Assembly: GCA_934462715.1 (NCBI GenBank)
Contig: CAKSIJ010000016.1
Span: forward strand, 4,995-68,994
Direction: 5' to 3'
DNA length: 64,000 nt
Source of the DNA: an uncultured Clostridia bacterium
GTDB lineage: Bacteria > Bacillota > Clostridia > UBA1381
Under the pieces are notes generated by a model. That model was given only the letters and a program-made list of their open reading frames with translations, did not search any database and had not been told where the DNA came from. How positions within the stretch are numbered: the stretch's first letter is position 1; each line of letters starts with the position of its first letter. Below are positions 1-9,465 of this stretch, one piece after another. The position numbers and the translations under genes are program-made.

Positions 1-39
1 TAAAAAACGCTCCAAAAAGTTGTCAAAAAGTTGTCAGCC

Positions 40-267
40 TTACACATCATGTTCCATGATATACTTGACAGTCTTTCTCGCCAGCCAATAAGCATTAACA
101 TCTTCCTTTAGCTTCTCAACCCACAAATCGGAATCGGACACAATCCCCCTGTGAGCCAACTCCCAAACGATCTCATTAACCTCGGTCAAATCATCATCTT
201 CAATATACCTCTTAACGCAAATCAGCCCTTTGTTCTTTAATTTCACCGTACTTTTCTGCCCCTGCAA
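40..267 (-). CDS. Short conserved-looking hypothetical protein, possibly a remnant
   Basis: A 75-residue frame with an acidic, helical, Trp-rich composition (segments such as VWELAHRGIVSD and AYWLARKTVKYI). From memory, similar stretches occur at the end of phage-type cell-wall hydrolases and as small stand-alone proteins, but I cannot name a family or function. The only upstream start is TTG, with no clear ribosome binding site and an in-frame stop just before it. The piece may therefore be the tail of a decayed larger gene. No signal peptide or membrane segment is visible. An inverted repeat lies between it and the next gene. Confidence 0.4.
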   Translation of the reverse strand: MQGQKSTVKLKNKGLICVKRYIEDDDLTEVNEIVWELAHRGIVSDSDLWVEKLKEDVNAYWLARKTVKYIMEHDV

Positions 268-332
268 GGGGATATAGGCTTAACCTCTATAAGAGGCACT
301 GAAAATTTCACATAGCATTACTATCACCTAAT

Positions 333-367
333 CAGACAAACCCGCCGTTTTTTGGCGGGTTTGTCTG
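333..367. repeat. Perfect 14-bp inverted repeat (terminator-like hairpin)
   Basis: Arms 333-346 and 354-367 pair perfectly around a loop that holds six T residues. Neither side carries a clear T-tract after the stem, so it is not a textbook intrinsic terminator. It sits between two minus-strand genes and probably ends the transporter transcript. Confidence 0.55.
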
Positions 368-416
368 TAAGCTTAAGGCGGAGCTTTTTGCACTGCCTTA
401 CAGTATATTAAAAAAC

Positions 417-1595
417 TTAATTTTCACTCTTTTTCATGAAAGCCAGAACAAGAGAAAGCACAATTGGGAAAACGCTTGCCGCCAATATTCCGAGCTTCAG
501 ATTATCTCCCATCATGCTTGCGGCTTTACCTGCAAAGGTAGGGCCGCCGGCACAGCCGAGATCTCCGGCAAGGGCAAGAAAAGCAAACATTGCCGTTCCG
601 CCGCCCTTTATTGAAACGGCAGCCTTGCTGTATGCTCCGGGCCAGAGTATACCCGAAGCAAACCCGGCAAGCGCAATTCCGATCAATCCGACTGCCGGCG
701 CTTTTGACAGCGATACAATGACATATGAAGCAACGCACAGACAACTGCTAAAAATCATCATTCTGTCAAGCTTAATCTTCTCTCCGTATTTTCCGTACAT
801 TACTCTTGATACTCCCATAAGTACCGAAAACAGCGTTGGTCCCGCAAGATCGCTGACCGATTTTGATATTCCGAGTGCCTTTTCGGCAAATGCCGACGCC
901 CACTGGCTTACCGACTGCTCGCTTGCTCCGGCACAGCACATGATAAGTATAAATACCCAGAAAAGCTTATTTTTAACCAATTCCTTTATAGACATACCGC
1001 CCGAATTGTTTTCTTCGAGAGTTACAATCGGCACCTTTAAAAATCTGATTCCGTTAACAATCGGAAGTATCGCCCACAAAACTGCCGGGATTTTCCAGTT
1101 ATGTATTCCGATAATATTGAAAACCAATGTTGATAATATCACAACCCCGATCGTTCCCCAGCAGTAAAAGGAATGGAGCATACTCATGGTTTTATCCTTG
1201 TGCTCGCTCGGACATGCCTCCACCATCGGGCTGATTATTACCTCCAGAAGTCCGCCGCCCAGCGCGTAGAACGAAACTGCGGTTAAAAGTCCGGCAAGCG
1301 GCGACGGGAACAAATCCGGAAGAACCGCAAGCGAAACCAATCCCAGAGCCGCAAAAAAATGTGCAATTACGGCAGACGCTCTGTAACCGATTTTATCAAT
1401 AAAAAATGCCGAAGCAAAATCCACAATTAGCTGAAGCACGAAATTAAAAGTTATCAGCATTGTAATCTGTGAAAGAGGTATCGAATACTGCGACTGAAAG
1501 GTAACAAACAGCAGCGGTACAAAGTTGTTTACTATCGCCTGAACTATGTAGCCCGTAAAACAGGCTGTGATTGTTTTTTTATAATTTTGTTTCAT
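417..1595 (-). CDS. Major facilitator superfamily (MFS) transporter
   Basis: A 392-residue integral membrane protein with about twelve hydrophobic segments in the usual two six-helix halves and a cytoplasmic loop near residues 190-215. It should act as a proton-coupled or drug-type carrier in the cytoplasmic membrane; the substrate cannot be told from sequence. The start at 1595 (MKQNYKKT) is chosen because GGAG lies seven bases upstream; an ATG 42 bases earlier would begin inside a repeat-like sequence. It follows the LysR regulator gene on the same strand after 62 bases, so the two probably form a unit in which the regulator senses the transported compound (inference). Confidence 0.85.
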   Translation of the reverse strand: MKQNYKKTITACFTGYIVQAIVNNFVPLLFVTFQSQYSIPLSQITMLITFNFVLQLIVDFASAFFIDKIGYRASAVIAHFFAALGLVSLAVLPDLFPSPLAGLLTAVSFYALGGGLLEVIISPMVEACPSEHKDKTMSMLHSFYCWGTIGVVILSTLVFNIIGIHNWKIPAVLWAILPIVNGIRFLKVPIVTLEENNSGGMSIKELVKNKLFWVFILIMCCAGASEQSVSQWASAFAEKALGISKSVSDLAGPTLFSVLMGVSRVMYGKYGEKIKLDRMMIFSSCLCVASYVIVSLSKAPAVGLIGIALAGFASGILWPGAYSKAAVSIKGGGTAMFAFLALAGDLGCAGGPTFAGKAASMMGDNLKLGILAASVFPIVLSLVLAFMKKSEN

Positions 1596-1657
1596 TATAA
1601 TCTCCGTTCCTCCGCAGCAGGGCGGAATGTATCTCATTATTGTACTTTTGAAAGCAG

Positions 1658-2512
1658 TTAATTGCCGCTTTTACAGGTATCCAGAAATTCCTTTACTACG
1701 TGAGGCGGTTTTTTGCCCTTTCTCCATATAAGCGCAATCTGTGTTTCAAGATTTTTTTCTTTTATTGTCTGTATACGCAGCTCCGAACACATAATGCTCA
1801 TGGATTGGGGAAAGATAGCCGTAGCAAGTCCCTCCTTTGCCCATAATAAAGCGTCCCTTGCGTCATCGCAGACGCAGAAAATATCCGGCTCTATATTCTG
1901 CGCACGAAACTCGCCGAGTATCAGCTTTTCATAACGTCGGTAAATTATCAAAGGCTGATTTGTAAGCTCGCAAAGCTTAATTTCTTCTTCGTTATCCGCA
2001 CGCATTTTAGGTGACGACACGGCAATCATCGGTTCTGCCGCCAAAAAAAACGCTTCCACTCCGTCAAGCCTTAAAGGCGTTCTGACTACCGATACGTCTA
2101 TTATACCGTCAAGCAGATAATTAAGCAGCGAATATGTCATTCCGTCATGTATCTCAAAATTTACATCGGGATTTTTCTTTACGAATTTTGAAATATACGG
2201 CATTATCGTGCCGACCGTGGTTGAGGTTATACCCAATTTCAAAACCCTCGTTCTTTCCGACTTTGAAACCTCAAGCTTTGTTGACTCGGCATAGCTTAAA
2301 AGCTCTCCCGAACGGTCATACAAAAGCTTACCGGCTTCGGTAAGGGTAACGCCCTTGCTGCTTCTTTCAAACAGGCTGACATTCAGCTCGCTTTCAAGCT
2401 GCATTATCTGATAACTCAGCGGCGGCTGTGACATATTCAATCTCCGTGCCGCTTCGTTGATACTCCCGGTATCGGCTATTTCGCGAAAATATTCCAGTTG
2501 TCTGAGCTCCAA
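1658..2512 (-). CDS. LysR-family transcriptional regulator
   Basis: The N-terminal winged helix (ELRQLEYFREIADTGSINEA, then RRLNMSQPPLSYQI) is the classical LysR DNA-binding domain. The rest matches a periplasmic-binding-protein-like effector domain, giving about 284 residues, normal for the family. No ATG fits the family start. A TTG at 2512 gives LELRQLEYF and has AAAGGAGG about ten bases upstream, so I prefer it over the ATG at 2569, which would add an atypical 19-residue extension. It is divergent from the ABC exporter (starting at 2730) and immediately upstream of the MFS gene, so it could regulate either. Confidence 0.85.
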   Translation of the reverse strand: MELRQLEYFREIADTGSINEAARRLNMSQPPLSYQIMQLESELNVSLFERSSKGVTLTEAGKLLYDRSGELLSYAESTKLEVSKSERTRVLKLGITSTTVGTIMPYISKFVKKNPDVNFEIHDGMTYSLLNYLLDGIIDVSVVRTPLRLDGVEAFFLAAEPMIAVSSPKMRADNEEEIKLCELTNQPLIIYRRYEKLILGEFRAQNIEPDIFCVCDDARDALLWAKEGLATAIFPQSMSIMCSELRIQTIKEKNLETQIALIWRKGKKPPHVVKEFLDTCKSGN

Positions 2513-2729
2513 TTCCGTTCCGCCTCCTTTTTTATAACGTATAAATAATTGTAAAACGGTCATTTGCAATAAAAAAGCTATTACTTAAAGCCTGATATAC
2601 AAAAAATATATTAGCCATGCATAAAAACAATATTATCCTTATTGATTATAATGGTTTATAATATGAATGTCAAGAATTATTTTACATAATCCCTAATAAT
2701 TGTTATTTTTATCGAAAGGAATGTACAAT

Positions 2730-4469
2730 ATGAAAAAACTTCTTAAATTTCTGCGCCCTTATGCAAAGGAAAGCGCATTGTCACCAACGTTCAAGCTTCT
2801 TGAAGTAATATTCGATTTGCTTGTGCCGGTGGTAGTGGCAAAAATGATAGATTCCGGAGCTGCGCAAAACAATACAAGCTATATCATACGCTGCTTTGTG
2901 ATCCTTCTTTTAATGGCGGCGGTCGGATTGACCTGCACGATATTTGCACAATTCTTTGCGGCAAAGGCAAGCGTGAGCTTTTCCGCAAATCTCAGACAGG
3001 CATTGTTCGACCACATACAGGGTCTTTCATTTACAGAGCTTGATACTCTCGGAACCGATACTCTCATAAACCGTCTTACGGACGATGTAAACCAGGTTCA
3101 GAACGGAGTAAATATGACCCTCCGCTTACTTATAAGAAGCCCTCTTATTGTATTCGGCTCAATGATTATGGCATTTACGATAAATGTCAGATGCGCAATT
3201 GTCTTTGCGGTCACCATACCGATTCTGTTTGTGGTCGTATACTTAATCATGACGGTCAGCATACCGCTTTTCGGAAAGGTTCAGGACGGTTTGGACAGAG
3301 TAACGGCGCTTACAAGGGAAAATCTCACAGGTGTGCGCGTTATACGTGCATTTTGCAGAGAAAAGCACTCTGTTGAGGAATTTGAAAGCAGTAACCGTGA
3401 GCTTACCGCACTCAACGAATTTGTCGGAAGAATTTCCGCACTTTTGAATCCTTTGACTTATGTTCTTATTAATATAGCGGCTGTTTTTCTGATAAACAGG
3501 TGTGGTGTACAGATAAATCTCGGAAAAATGCAGCAGGGCGAAGCGGTTGCTTTGTACAACTATATGCTGCAAATGATTGTTGAGCTTATAAAGCTTGCTT
3601 CGCTGATTATCACAATCAACAAGGCTCTTGCCTGCGCAAAACGTGTATCGGCGGTGCTTGACGTAAAAACGAGCATGGAATATCCCAAAGAGCTTGATAA
3701 AACAGCCGTTTCGAAAAATAACTGTGCGGTCAGCTTTCAAAACGTGACCTTTACTTATAAAGGAGCCGGAGCGCCCAGTCTTTACGATATTTCTTTTAAT
3801 GCCAAAAAAGGTCAAACCGTTGGAATAATCGGAGGAACGGGAAGCGGTAAATCAACGCTTGTAAGCCTGATACCGAGATTTTATGACGCAAGCGGCGGCG
3901 ATATTTTCATTGACGGAATTAATGTAAAGGATTATACAAAAGAAGCCCTGTGCGGCAAGGTCGGCATTGTTCAGCAAAAATCGCTTTTGTTTAAGGGCAG
4001 CGTCAGAGATAACTTAAAAATCGGAAATGAAAATGCCTCCGATGACGAGCTGTGGGAGGCTCTCACGGCGGCACAGTCTAAGGTCGTTGTGGAATCAAAG
4101 CCCGGGAAGCTTGATTTTGAGCTCGAACAAAATGCCGCAAACCTTTCCGGCGGTCAGAAGCAAAGACTTTCAATTGCAAGAACGCTTGTAAAAAAGCCTG
4201 AAATTCTCATTCTTGACGACAGCTCGAGCGCACTGGATTTTGCAACTGACGCCGCTCTCAGAAGCGCAATTAAAAATCTCGGCAAGGGAATCGTCACATT
4301 TATCGTTTCTCAGAGAATTGCCGGAATACGTCATGCGGATCTGATACTGGTACTTGATAACGGAAAGCTTTGCGGAAAAGGCACGCACGATGAACTGTTA
4401 CAATCATGCGATACTTATAAGGAAATATATTATTCTCAGTTTCCCGAAGAAAAACCGTCAAATAATTAA
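2730..4469 (+). CDS. ABC exporter subunit with degenerate ATP site
   Basis: A 579-residue half-transporter: six-helix membrane domain (about 1-320), then an ATPase domain. Walker A is GGTGSGKST near residue 367 and the signature LSGGQ near 471. Walker B reads LILDDSSSALD, with Asp where the catalytic Glu normally sits, and the switch region reads VSQR instead of the usual AHR. Family knowledge: in heterodimeric exporters of the TM287/288, BmrCD and LmrCD type one subunit has exactly such a non-catalytic site. The start at 2730 has GAAAGGA nine bases upstream; the ATG at 2721 touches that motif and is rejected. The partner gene follows after 17 bases. Substrate (drug, peptide or lipid) unknown. 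Confidence 0.92.
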   Translation: MKKLLKFLRPYAKESALSPTFKLLEVIFDLLVPVVVAKMIDSGAAQNNTSYIIRCFVILLLMAAVGLTCTIFAQFFAAKASVSFSANLRQALFDHIQGLSFTELDTLGTDTLINRLTDDVNQVQNGVNMTLRLLIRSPLIVFGSMIMAFTINVRCAIVFAVTIPILFVVVYLIMTVSIPLFGKVQDGLDRVTALTRENLTGVRVIRAFCREKHSVEEFESSNRELTALNEFVGRISALLNPLTYVLINIAAVFLINRCGVQINLGKMQQGEAVALYNYMLQMIVELIKLASLIITINKALACAKRVSAVLDVKTSMEYPKELDKTAVSKNNCAVSFQNVTFTYKGAGAPSLYDISFNAKKGQTVGIIGGTGSGKSTLVSLIPRFYDASGGDIFIDGINVKDYTKEALCGKVGIVQQKSLLFKGSVRDNLKIGNENASDDELWEALTAAQSKVVVESKPGKLDFELEQNAANLSGGQKQRLSIARTLVKKPEILILDDSSSALDFATDAALRSAIKNLGKGIVTFIVSQRIAGIRHADLILVLDNGKLCGKGTHDELLQSCDTYKEIYYSQFPEEKPSNN

Positions 4470-4486
4470 GAAAGAGGTGAATATAC

Positions 4487-6241
4487 ATGAAACAAACTCA
4501 AACGAAATCCAAAGAAAAAAGCTCACAGGCTTTTAAAAAGCTTTTAAAACTTATTTCAGGCTATCGCTTACTGCTGCTTTTGAGTATACTGCTTGCGGCA
4601 GGCACGGTTATTTTGCAGCTTTATGTTCCTATACTGTTTGGAAATGCAATCGACGAAATAGCCGCAGAAAAGCGTGTTGATTTTTCAAGAATGTGGTATT
4701 ATTTAAAAAGAATTATTTTCTTTGCTTCATTTTCAGCCTTTACAGTTTGGATAATGAATATGATTAACAACAGAATGACCTACAGCATAGTGAAGGACTT
4801 GCGTTCAAAGGCTGTTAACCATATCCAAAAGCTCCCTCTTTCCTATCTTGACAAGCACAGCACGGGCGACATTGTAAGCAGAGTCATTGCCGATGCGGAT
4901 ATTCTGTCGGACGGCTTGCTTCTTGGCTTTACTCAGCTGTTTTCGGGAATCATAACGATAATATTTACATTAATATTCATGTTTTCAAAAAGCGCGGGTA
5001 TAACGGGAATGGTAATACTCCTCACTCCGGTGAGCTTTTTCGTTGCAAAATTCATATCGTCACACTCCTACACAATGTTCAGAAAACAGAGTGTGACACG
5101 AGGTAAGCAAACCGCATTAATAGACGAGATGATAGGCGGTCAGAAGGTTGTAAAATCCTTCGGCTATGAGAAAAGCTCGTCAAAAAGATTTGATGAAATT
5201 AACAGGGAGCTGCAAAAATACAGTCTGCTTTCGGTATTTTACAGCAGTCTGACAAACCCGTCCACACGATTTGTCAATAATATAATATATGCCGGGGTTG
5301 CGCTTGTAGGCTCGCTTCTGATACCGGGCGGCTCGCTTACCGTCGGCGGTCTTACGGTTCTTTTGTCATATGCCAATCAATACATGAAGCCGTTTAACGA
5401 TATTACCTCCGTGCTGACCGAAATGCAGAACGCGCTTGCGTGCGCTTCAAGAATATTTGAATTTCTTGAAGAAAAGGAAGAAAGCAACGAAGCGGACGGC
5501 GAATTGGAAAATGTATCGGGGCGAGTTGAAATTGATAAGGTCAGCTTTAGCTACACCAAGGATAAAAAGCTTATCGAAAACTTCAATCTGACTGCAAAGC
5601 CGGGTATGAGAATCGCTGTTGTAGGTCCTACGGGCTGCGGGAAAACCACCTTAATCAATCTTTTGATGCGCTTTTATTACGTTGACAGCGGAACAATCAA
5701 AATTGACGGATACCCGATTAATGAGCTGTCGCGCCATTCGCTCAGAAGCAGTTACGGAATGGTTTTGCAGGACACGTGGATAAAGCACGGAACGGTTCGT
5801 GAAAATATATGCTTCGGAAAGCCCGACGCAACCGAAGAAGAAATAATAAAAGCCGCAAAAGACTCTCACAGCTGGGAATTTATCGAAAAGCTGCCGAATG
5901 GTCTTGATACGGTGCTTAACGATAACAGTATAAGCCAGGGTCAAAAACAGCTGCTTTGCATCACAAGAGTAATGCTCTGCCTGCCGCCGATGCTGATACT
6001 TGACGAAGCAACTTCAAGCATTGACACAAGAACCGAGCTGCAAATACAAGAAGCGTTCGACACGCTTATGGAAGGCAGAACAAGCTTTGTTGTTGCGCAC
6101 AGACTATCCACCGTCAGAAACGCATCCTTGATTCTCGTAATGAAAGACGGTAAAATCATTGAACAGGGTACTCATGACGAGCTTATCTCAAAAGGCGGAT
6201 TTTACAACAAGCTATACAACAGCCAATTTCAAAAAAGCTGA
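4487..6241 (+). CDS. ABC exporter subunit with catalytic ATP site
   Basis: 584 residues: membrane domain to about residue 330, then an ATPase with Walker A GPTGCGKTT (near 380), Walker B LILDEATSSID with the catalytic Glu (near 505) and a normal switch His in VVAHRLS (near 535). Its signature is ISQGQ rather than LSGGQ. That change is typical of the subunit that pairs with a degenerate partner, because its signature faces the dead site. Good ribosome binding site (AGAGGTGAA). It forms an operon and, by inference, an obligate heterodimer with the upstream subunit. An intergenic repeat begins six bases after the stop codon. Confidence 0.93.
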   Translation: MKQTQTKSKEKSSQAFKKLLKLISGYRLLLLLSILLAAGTVILQLYVPILFGNAIDEIAAEKRVDFSRMWYYLKRIIFFASFSAFTVWIMNMINNRMTYSIVKDLRSKAVNHIQKLPLSYLDKHSTGDIVSRVIADADILSDGLLLGFTQLFSGIITIIFTLIFMFSKSAGITGMVILLTPVSFFVAKFISSHSYTMFRKQSVTRGKQTALIDEMIGGQKVVKSFGYEKSSSKRFDEINRELQKYSLLSVFYSSLTNPSTRFVNNIIYAGVALVGSLLIPGGSLTVGGLTVLLSYANQYMKPFNDITSVLTEMQNALACASRIFEFLEEKEESNEADGELENVSGRVEIDKVSFSYTKDKKLIENFNLTAKPGMRIAVVGPTGCGKTTLINLLMRFYYVDSGTIKIDGYPINELSRHSLRSSYGMVLQDTWIKHGTVRENICFGKPDATEEEIIKAAKDSHSWEFIEKLPNGLDTVLNDNSISQGQKQLLCITRVMLCLPPMLILDEATSSIDTRTELQIQEAFDTLMEGRTSFVVAHRLSTVRNASLILVMKDGKIIEQGTHDELISKGGFYNKLYNSQFQKS

Positions 6242-6246
6242 CAATT

Positions 6247-6325
6247 AACGCAAAAAATTTACAGTGCATCTCACCTTTTTTACGTTTGGTGCTGCGTCAC
6301 CATACGGTGGCGGCATAAAAAATTG
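6247..6325 (+). repeat. Diverged copy of the dap-operon intergenic repeat
   Basis: The stretch starts ACGCAAAAAATTTACAGTGC and continues CATCTCACC plus a T-run. This parallels the transcript-sense sequence of the repeats at 13609-13710, which starts ACGCAAAAAATATGCTGCGC. It then holds a palindromic GTCACCATACGGTGGC part. It lies directly after the exporter operon in the same orientation relative to transcription as the dap copies. No T-rich terminator for the exporter is otherwise evident here. Confidence 0.5.
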
Positions 6326-6464
6326 ATAAAGTAATAATTTGTAATTATACAGTAAAAAAATGTATTTAATTTAATTTGAAAATGTGATACAATATAAATA
6401 AACCGATGTTTATAAAAGCTCCTATTAAAAACGAATCAAAAAAAACAGAAAGGACAGAATAACA

Positions 6465-7628
6465 ATGAAATTTGATTTTAATTATTACAACCCCACAAAA
6501 ATCTATTTTGGCAAAACCGCATTGGACAACTTGCTGCCGGAATTAAATAATTACGGCGAAAATGTTTTACTGATGTACGGTAAAGGTTCTGTCAAAAAGA
6601 GCGGACTTTATGACCGGATTAAGGCTATTCTCGGGAAAGCCGGCAAAAAGGTTGTCGAGCTTGCGGGAATAAAATCCAATCCGTCATACTCACAGCTTTT
6701 GGAGGGCGCAAGGCTCGTAAGGGAAAATAATGTTGACTTGATTCTTGCAGTCGGCGGCGGTTCGGTTATCGACTGCGCAAAGGGTATTTCGGTATCCGCA
6801 TACTGTGACGGTGACCCGTGGGAAAAATACTGGATAAACTTTGAGCCGGTAGAAAATAAAATCGTTCCCGTAGGCTCTGTTCTGACAATGGCAGGCACAG
6901 GCTCGGAGATGAACGGCGGTTCGGTTATTACCAACGAAGAAAAAATGATAAAAAACGGCAGAGTGTTCCCGGCAGAGGTCAATCCGAAATTTTCGATTCT
7001 CAATCCCGAATACACCTTTACCGTTCCGGCATATCAGGTATCGAGCGGTATATTTGATATAATGTCACACTTAATGGAGCAGTATTTCTCCGGAACGGAC
7101 GATAACACAAGCGACTACATTTTAGAGGGGCTTATGCGTTCGTTAATACACAGCGCAAAGATTGCCGTTAAGAATCCTACGGACTATGAAGCAAGAAGCA
7201 ATATAATGTGGTGTGCGACGGTTGCGCTCAATACAATTTCCGGTCTTTCAAAGGAACAGGACTGGGAGGTTCATATGATCGAGCATCAAATCGGTGCATA
7301 CACAGACTGTGCGCACGGCGCAGGTCTTGCGGTTGTTTCCGTTCCCTACTATAAATACATCGCTTTGTACGGAACCGATAAGTTTGCACGTTTCGCAAAA
7401 ACCGTATGGGAAATTGATACTTCAAAGATGACTGCCGTGGAAGCTGCCGCAGCCGGTATTGAAAAGCTTGCCGAATTTATCAAGGTTATCGGTCTGCCGA
7501 CAACTCTTAAAGAACTCGGAGCAACGGAAGATATGCTTCCGCTCATCGCAAATTCAACCGTAATCGGCGGCGGCTACAAGGTAATGCAGCCCGACGATAT
7601 TTTAAAGGTTTTAAAGGAATGTTATTAA
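6465..7628 (+). CDS. Iron-containing alcohol dehydrogenase (butanol dehydrogenase type)
   Basis: 387 residues, the usual length for the type III alcohol dehydrogenases that reduce aldehydes to alcohols with NAD(P)H. The nucleotide-binding motif GGGS lies at 97-100. The metal ligands expected from YqhD/BdhA are present as Asp198, His202, His270 and His284 in DIMSHLMEQ and HMIEHQIGAYTDCAHG. Soluble and cytoplasmic. The start ATG follows AGAAAGGACAG. It is a single-gene unit followed by a strong terminator; the preceding 223 bases hold a repeat copy and an AT-rich promoter region. It would serve fermentative redox balance (inference). Confidence 0.92.
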   Translation: MKFDFNYYNPTKIYFGKTALDNLLPELNNYGENVLLMYGKGSVKKSGLYDRIKAILGKAGKKVVELAGIKSNPSYSQLLEGARLVRENNVDLILAVGGGSVIDCAKGISVSAYCDGDPWEKYWINFEPVENKIVPVGSVLTMAGTGSEMNGGSVITNEEKMIKNGRVFPAEVNPKFSILNPEYTFTVPAYQVSSGIFDIMSHLMEQYFSGTDDNTSDYILEGLMRSLIHSAKIAVKNPTDYEARSNIMWCATVALNTISGLSKEQDWEVHMIEHQIGAYTDCAHGAGLAVVSVPYYKYIALYGTDKFARFAKTVWEIDTSKMTAVEAAAAGIEKLAEFIKVIGLPTTLKELGATEDMLPLIANSTVIGGGYKVMQPDDILKVLKECY

Positions 7629-7639
7629 TTCAATAATCG

Positions 7640-7676
7640 GACGCTTTGCGGAATTTTCCGTAAAGCGTCTTTTTTC
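7640..7676 (+). terminator. Intrinsic terminator after alcohol dehydrogenase
   Basis: Stem arms 7640-7651 (GACGCTTTGCGG) and 7658-7669 (CCGTAAAGCGTC) with one mismatch, followed by six T residues at 7670-7675. It begins 11 bases after the stop codon. Its T-tract runs into the -35 box of the next promoter. Confidence 0.9.
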
Positions 7677-7705
7677 TTGACAAACTGTTTATCGGGTGAT
7701 ATAAT
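7677..7705 (+). promoter_or_regulatory. Sigma-A promoter for the acyltransferase gene
   Basis: TTGACA at 7677-7682 and TATAAT at 7700-7705 with exactly 17 bases between: a perfect consensus match. The expected transcription start is near 7712, about 30 bases upstream of the ATG at 7744. Confidence 0.88.
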
Positions 7706-7743
7706 CTTTTTAAAATAATTTTTGAAAGGATTCAACAGTTACA

Positions 7744-8811
7744 ATGAATAAAAAAAGAATACATTATCTGGATAATCTGAGATGGATAACGGTATGGCTT
7801 GTTGTACTGTTTCATGTGATAAATATCTTTTCCTCTACCGGTGAGGTCGGGCATTACAAGGCTCCCGGTATACCTCAGCTTGATATGATCGGGTATTTTG
7901 TATATCCGTGGTTTATGGCACTGCTTTTTATCATTTCGGGTATATGTGCAAGACAGGCACTCTCGGTGCGCACTGACAAAGAATTTGTAAAAGAAAGAAC
8001 AAAAAGACTGCTTATTCCTTTTGCGCTCTATATGCTTTTATTCTCCGTTCCGACCTCCGCTTTCAGCTTTATGGTACTTGATGGCTGGTCTGATTTTGCG
8101 GCAGTTCCCAAACCCGTTCTTGTTGTGATTATGTTTTGCATAGGCATGGGGCACGCATGGTTTTTGTTGGAGCTTTACTGCATTTCCCTGATTTTTATAC
8201 CGCTGAAAAATCTGATAAATAAGCTTAAAATACCGTTCGAAAAAACCGGAATCCTTGCATTGCTTTTATTTATGATACCGCTCTATTTCTCGGCACAGGT
8301 TTTGAATCTGCTTGAAGTGTTCAGAAATATATTTTATCTGCTGCTGTTTTTGCTCGGGTCTTTTGTAATATCGGAGCAGTCGGTGCAGGAAAGGCTTGAA
8401 CGGTATAAATATCCCCTGCTTATCGTTGCTCTCGTTCTGTATATTCCGCAGGGACTTCAAAGCATGGGGCTCGGCTTTGCCGTGTCGGCAAAATCTCCGT
8501 TGGCGGTGGCTTACGGCTATACCATGTGCCTTGCGCTCATCGGTATCGGAAAAAGCTTTTTAAACTTTAAAAACAAATTTACAAATTATATGCTCAAAAG
8601 AAGCTTTTGGGTTTATCTGTTCCACTATTTGCCGATGCTGATAATCGCATACCTTACGGTTGAATATCTGCACTGCCCCGTTTGGGCGCGCTATCCGGTT
8701 GTTTTGGTGCTTACCATAATCGCCTCGCTGCTGATAAGCGATGTACTTTATCGCATTTCACGGTTGATGAAAAGGAAAAGGGCTGATCATGATGTATCGG
8801 CAAAAATTTAA
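7744..8811 (+). CDS. Membrane acyltransferase (acyltransferase-3 family)
   Basis: 355 residues with about ten hydrophobic helices. The N-terminus YLDNLRWITVWLVVLFHV carries the DNLR/H pattern of the acyltransferase-3 family (OatA, OpgC and related proteins), which O-acylate sugars or other surface molecules at the membrane. The conserved His in LFHVI is the presumed catalytic residue. The true acceptor is unknown; cell-wall or exopolysaccharide acylation is a guess from the family. It has its own consensus promoter. GAAAGG lies about 13 bases before the ATG, slightly far. A broken small gene lies downstream. Confidence 0.85.
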   Translation: MNKKRIHYLDNLRWITVWLVVLFHVINIFSSTGEVGHYKAPGIPQLDMIGYFVYPWFMALLFIISGICARQALSVRTDKEFVKERTKRLLIPFALYMLLFSVPTSAFSFMVLDGWSDFAAVPKPVLVVIMFCIGMGHAWFLLELYCISLIFIPLKNLINKLKIPFEKTGILALLLFMIPLYFSAQVLNLLEVFRNIFYLLLFLLGSFVISEQSVQERLERYKYPLLIVALVLYIPQGLQSMGLGFAVSAKSPLAVAYGYTMCLALIGIGKSFLNFKNKFTNYMLKRSFWVYLFHYLPMLIIAYLTVEYLHCPVWARYPVVLVLTIIASLLISDVLYRISRLMKRKRADHDVSAKI

Positions 8812-8938
8812 AAAACAGATTATATTATAAAAAAACAATTTTTTTGTGATTCGGCATATTTTTCATTATTTCTATTGCTTTTTCCTCATAATATGATATA
8901 ATAACTGTATTACAATAATACTATAGGAGAGGTGTTTT

Positions 8939-9370
8939 ATGTCTTTTTTAGATGAAGTAAATGAAATAACATCTGATGTACAAACATTGTAAAAAGAATT
9001 AGATAAATATATTAACATAATACAAGAAAATATTGTTAATGAATTGTATGCCCAAATAAAAAACGATATAAAAGAAAAGGCAAGTTCATCTCAGTATATA
9101 CGCAATGGAGATAATAAACTTATCACCGGAACAATAAATGCAATATCAAGCAGTCATATAGACAATAGTTTCCTTAGTAAAATATATCCAAAGAAAGATG
9201 TTTTATTTAAAAAGTATCCATATGCACGTTGCTACAAAGATTCTGACAATGACTATGGTATAGAATTTGAAAATTATATAAAAGAGAATGAAACATTTGA
9301 GTTTGAGTTACGCAAGGATAACCCCAACCTTATGCCAAGTTTTGCAATAAAATATAAATATTTATATTAA
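8939..9370 (+). pseudogene. Small hypothetical gene split by an in-frame TAA
   Basis: An ATG at 8939 follows a strong ribosome binding site (GGAGAGGTGTTTT). The frame reads 17 codons, meets TAA at 8990-8992, then stays open in the same frame for 126 more codons to 9370. The full product would be about 143 residues, acidic/lysine-rich, without membrane segments, unknown family. A single base change (for example from CAA, GAA or AAA) would explain the stop. The piece after the stop could start at TTG 9044 but has no good ribosome binding site. Low GC compared with its neighbours. Sequencing error is possible. Confidence 0.55.
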
Positions 9371-9381
9371 AAGATATGAGT

Positions 9382-9435
9382 AACCTTTTTACAAAAAAGG
9401 TTCAGACCGCCGACAAAAGCAAAGTCAGCGGTCTG
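9382..9435 (-). terminator. Terminator after acyl-CoA ligase
   Basis: Read on the minus strand, CAGACCGCTGAC (9435-9424) pairs with GTCGGCGGTCTG (9414-9403), with one G-U pair. It is followed by AACC and six T residues, which themselves can pair with the downstream AAAAAGG. It lies 31 bases past the ligase stop and faces the end of the converging small gene. Confidence 0.75.
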
Positions 9436-9465
9436 AGCAAGAGCCATGCTCCTGCTGAAAATGCA

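Noticed and set aside
436..1167. Long open frame antisense to the MFS transporter
   Set aside because: A shadow of a gene with skewed codon use; no ribosome binding site and no protein-like composition.
3243..3815. 190-codon open frame antisense to the ABC exporter
   Set aside because: It overlaps the conserved exporter completely and has no recognisable family features.
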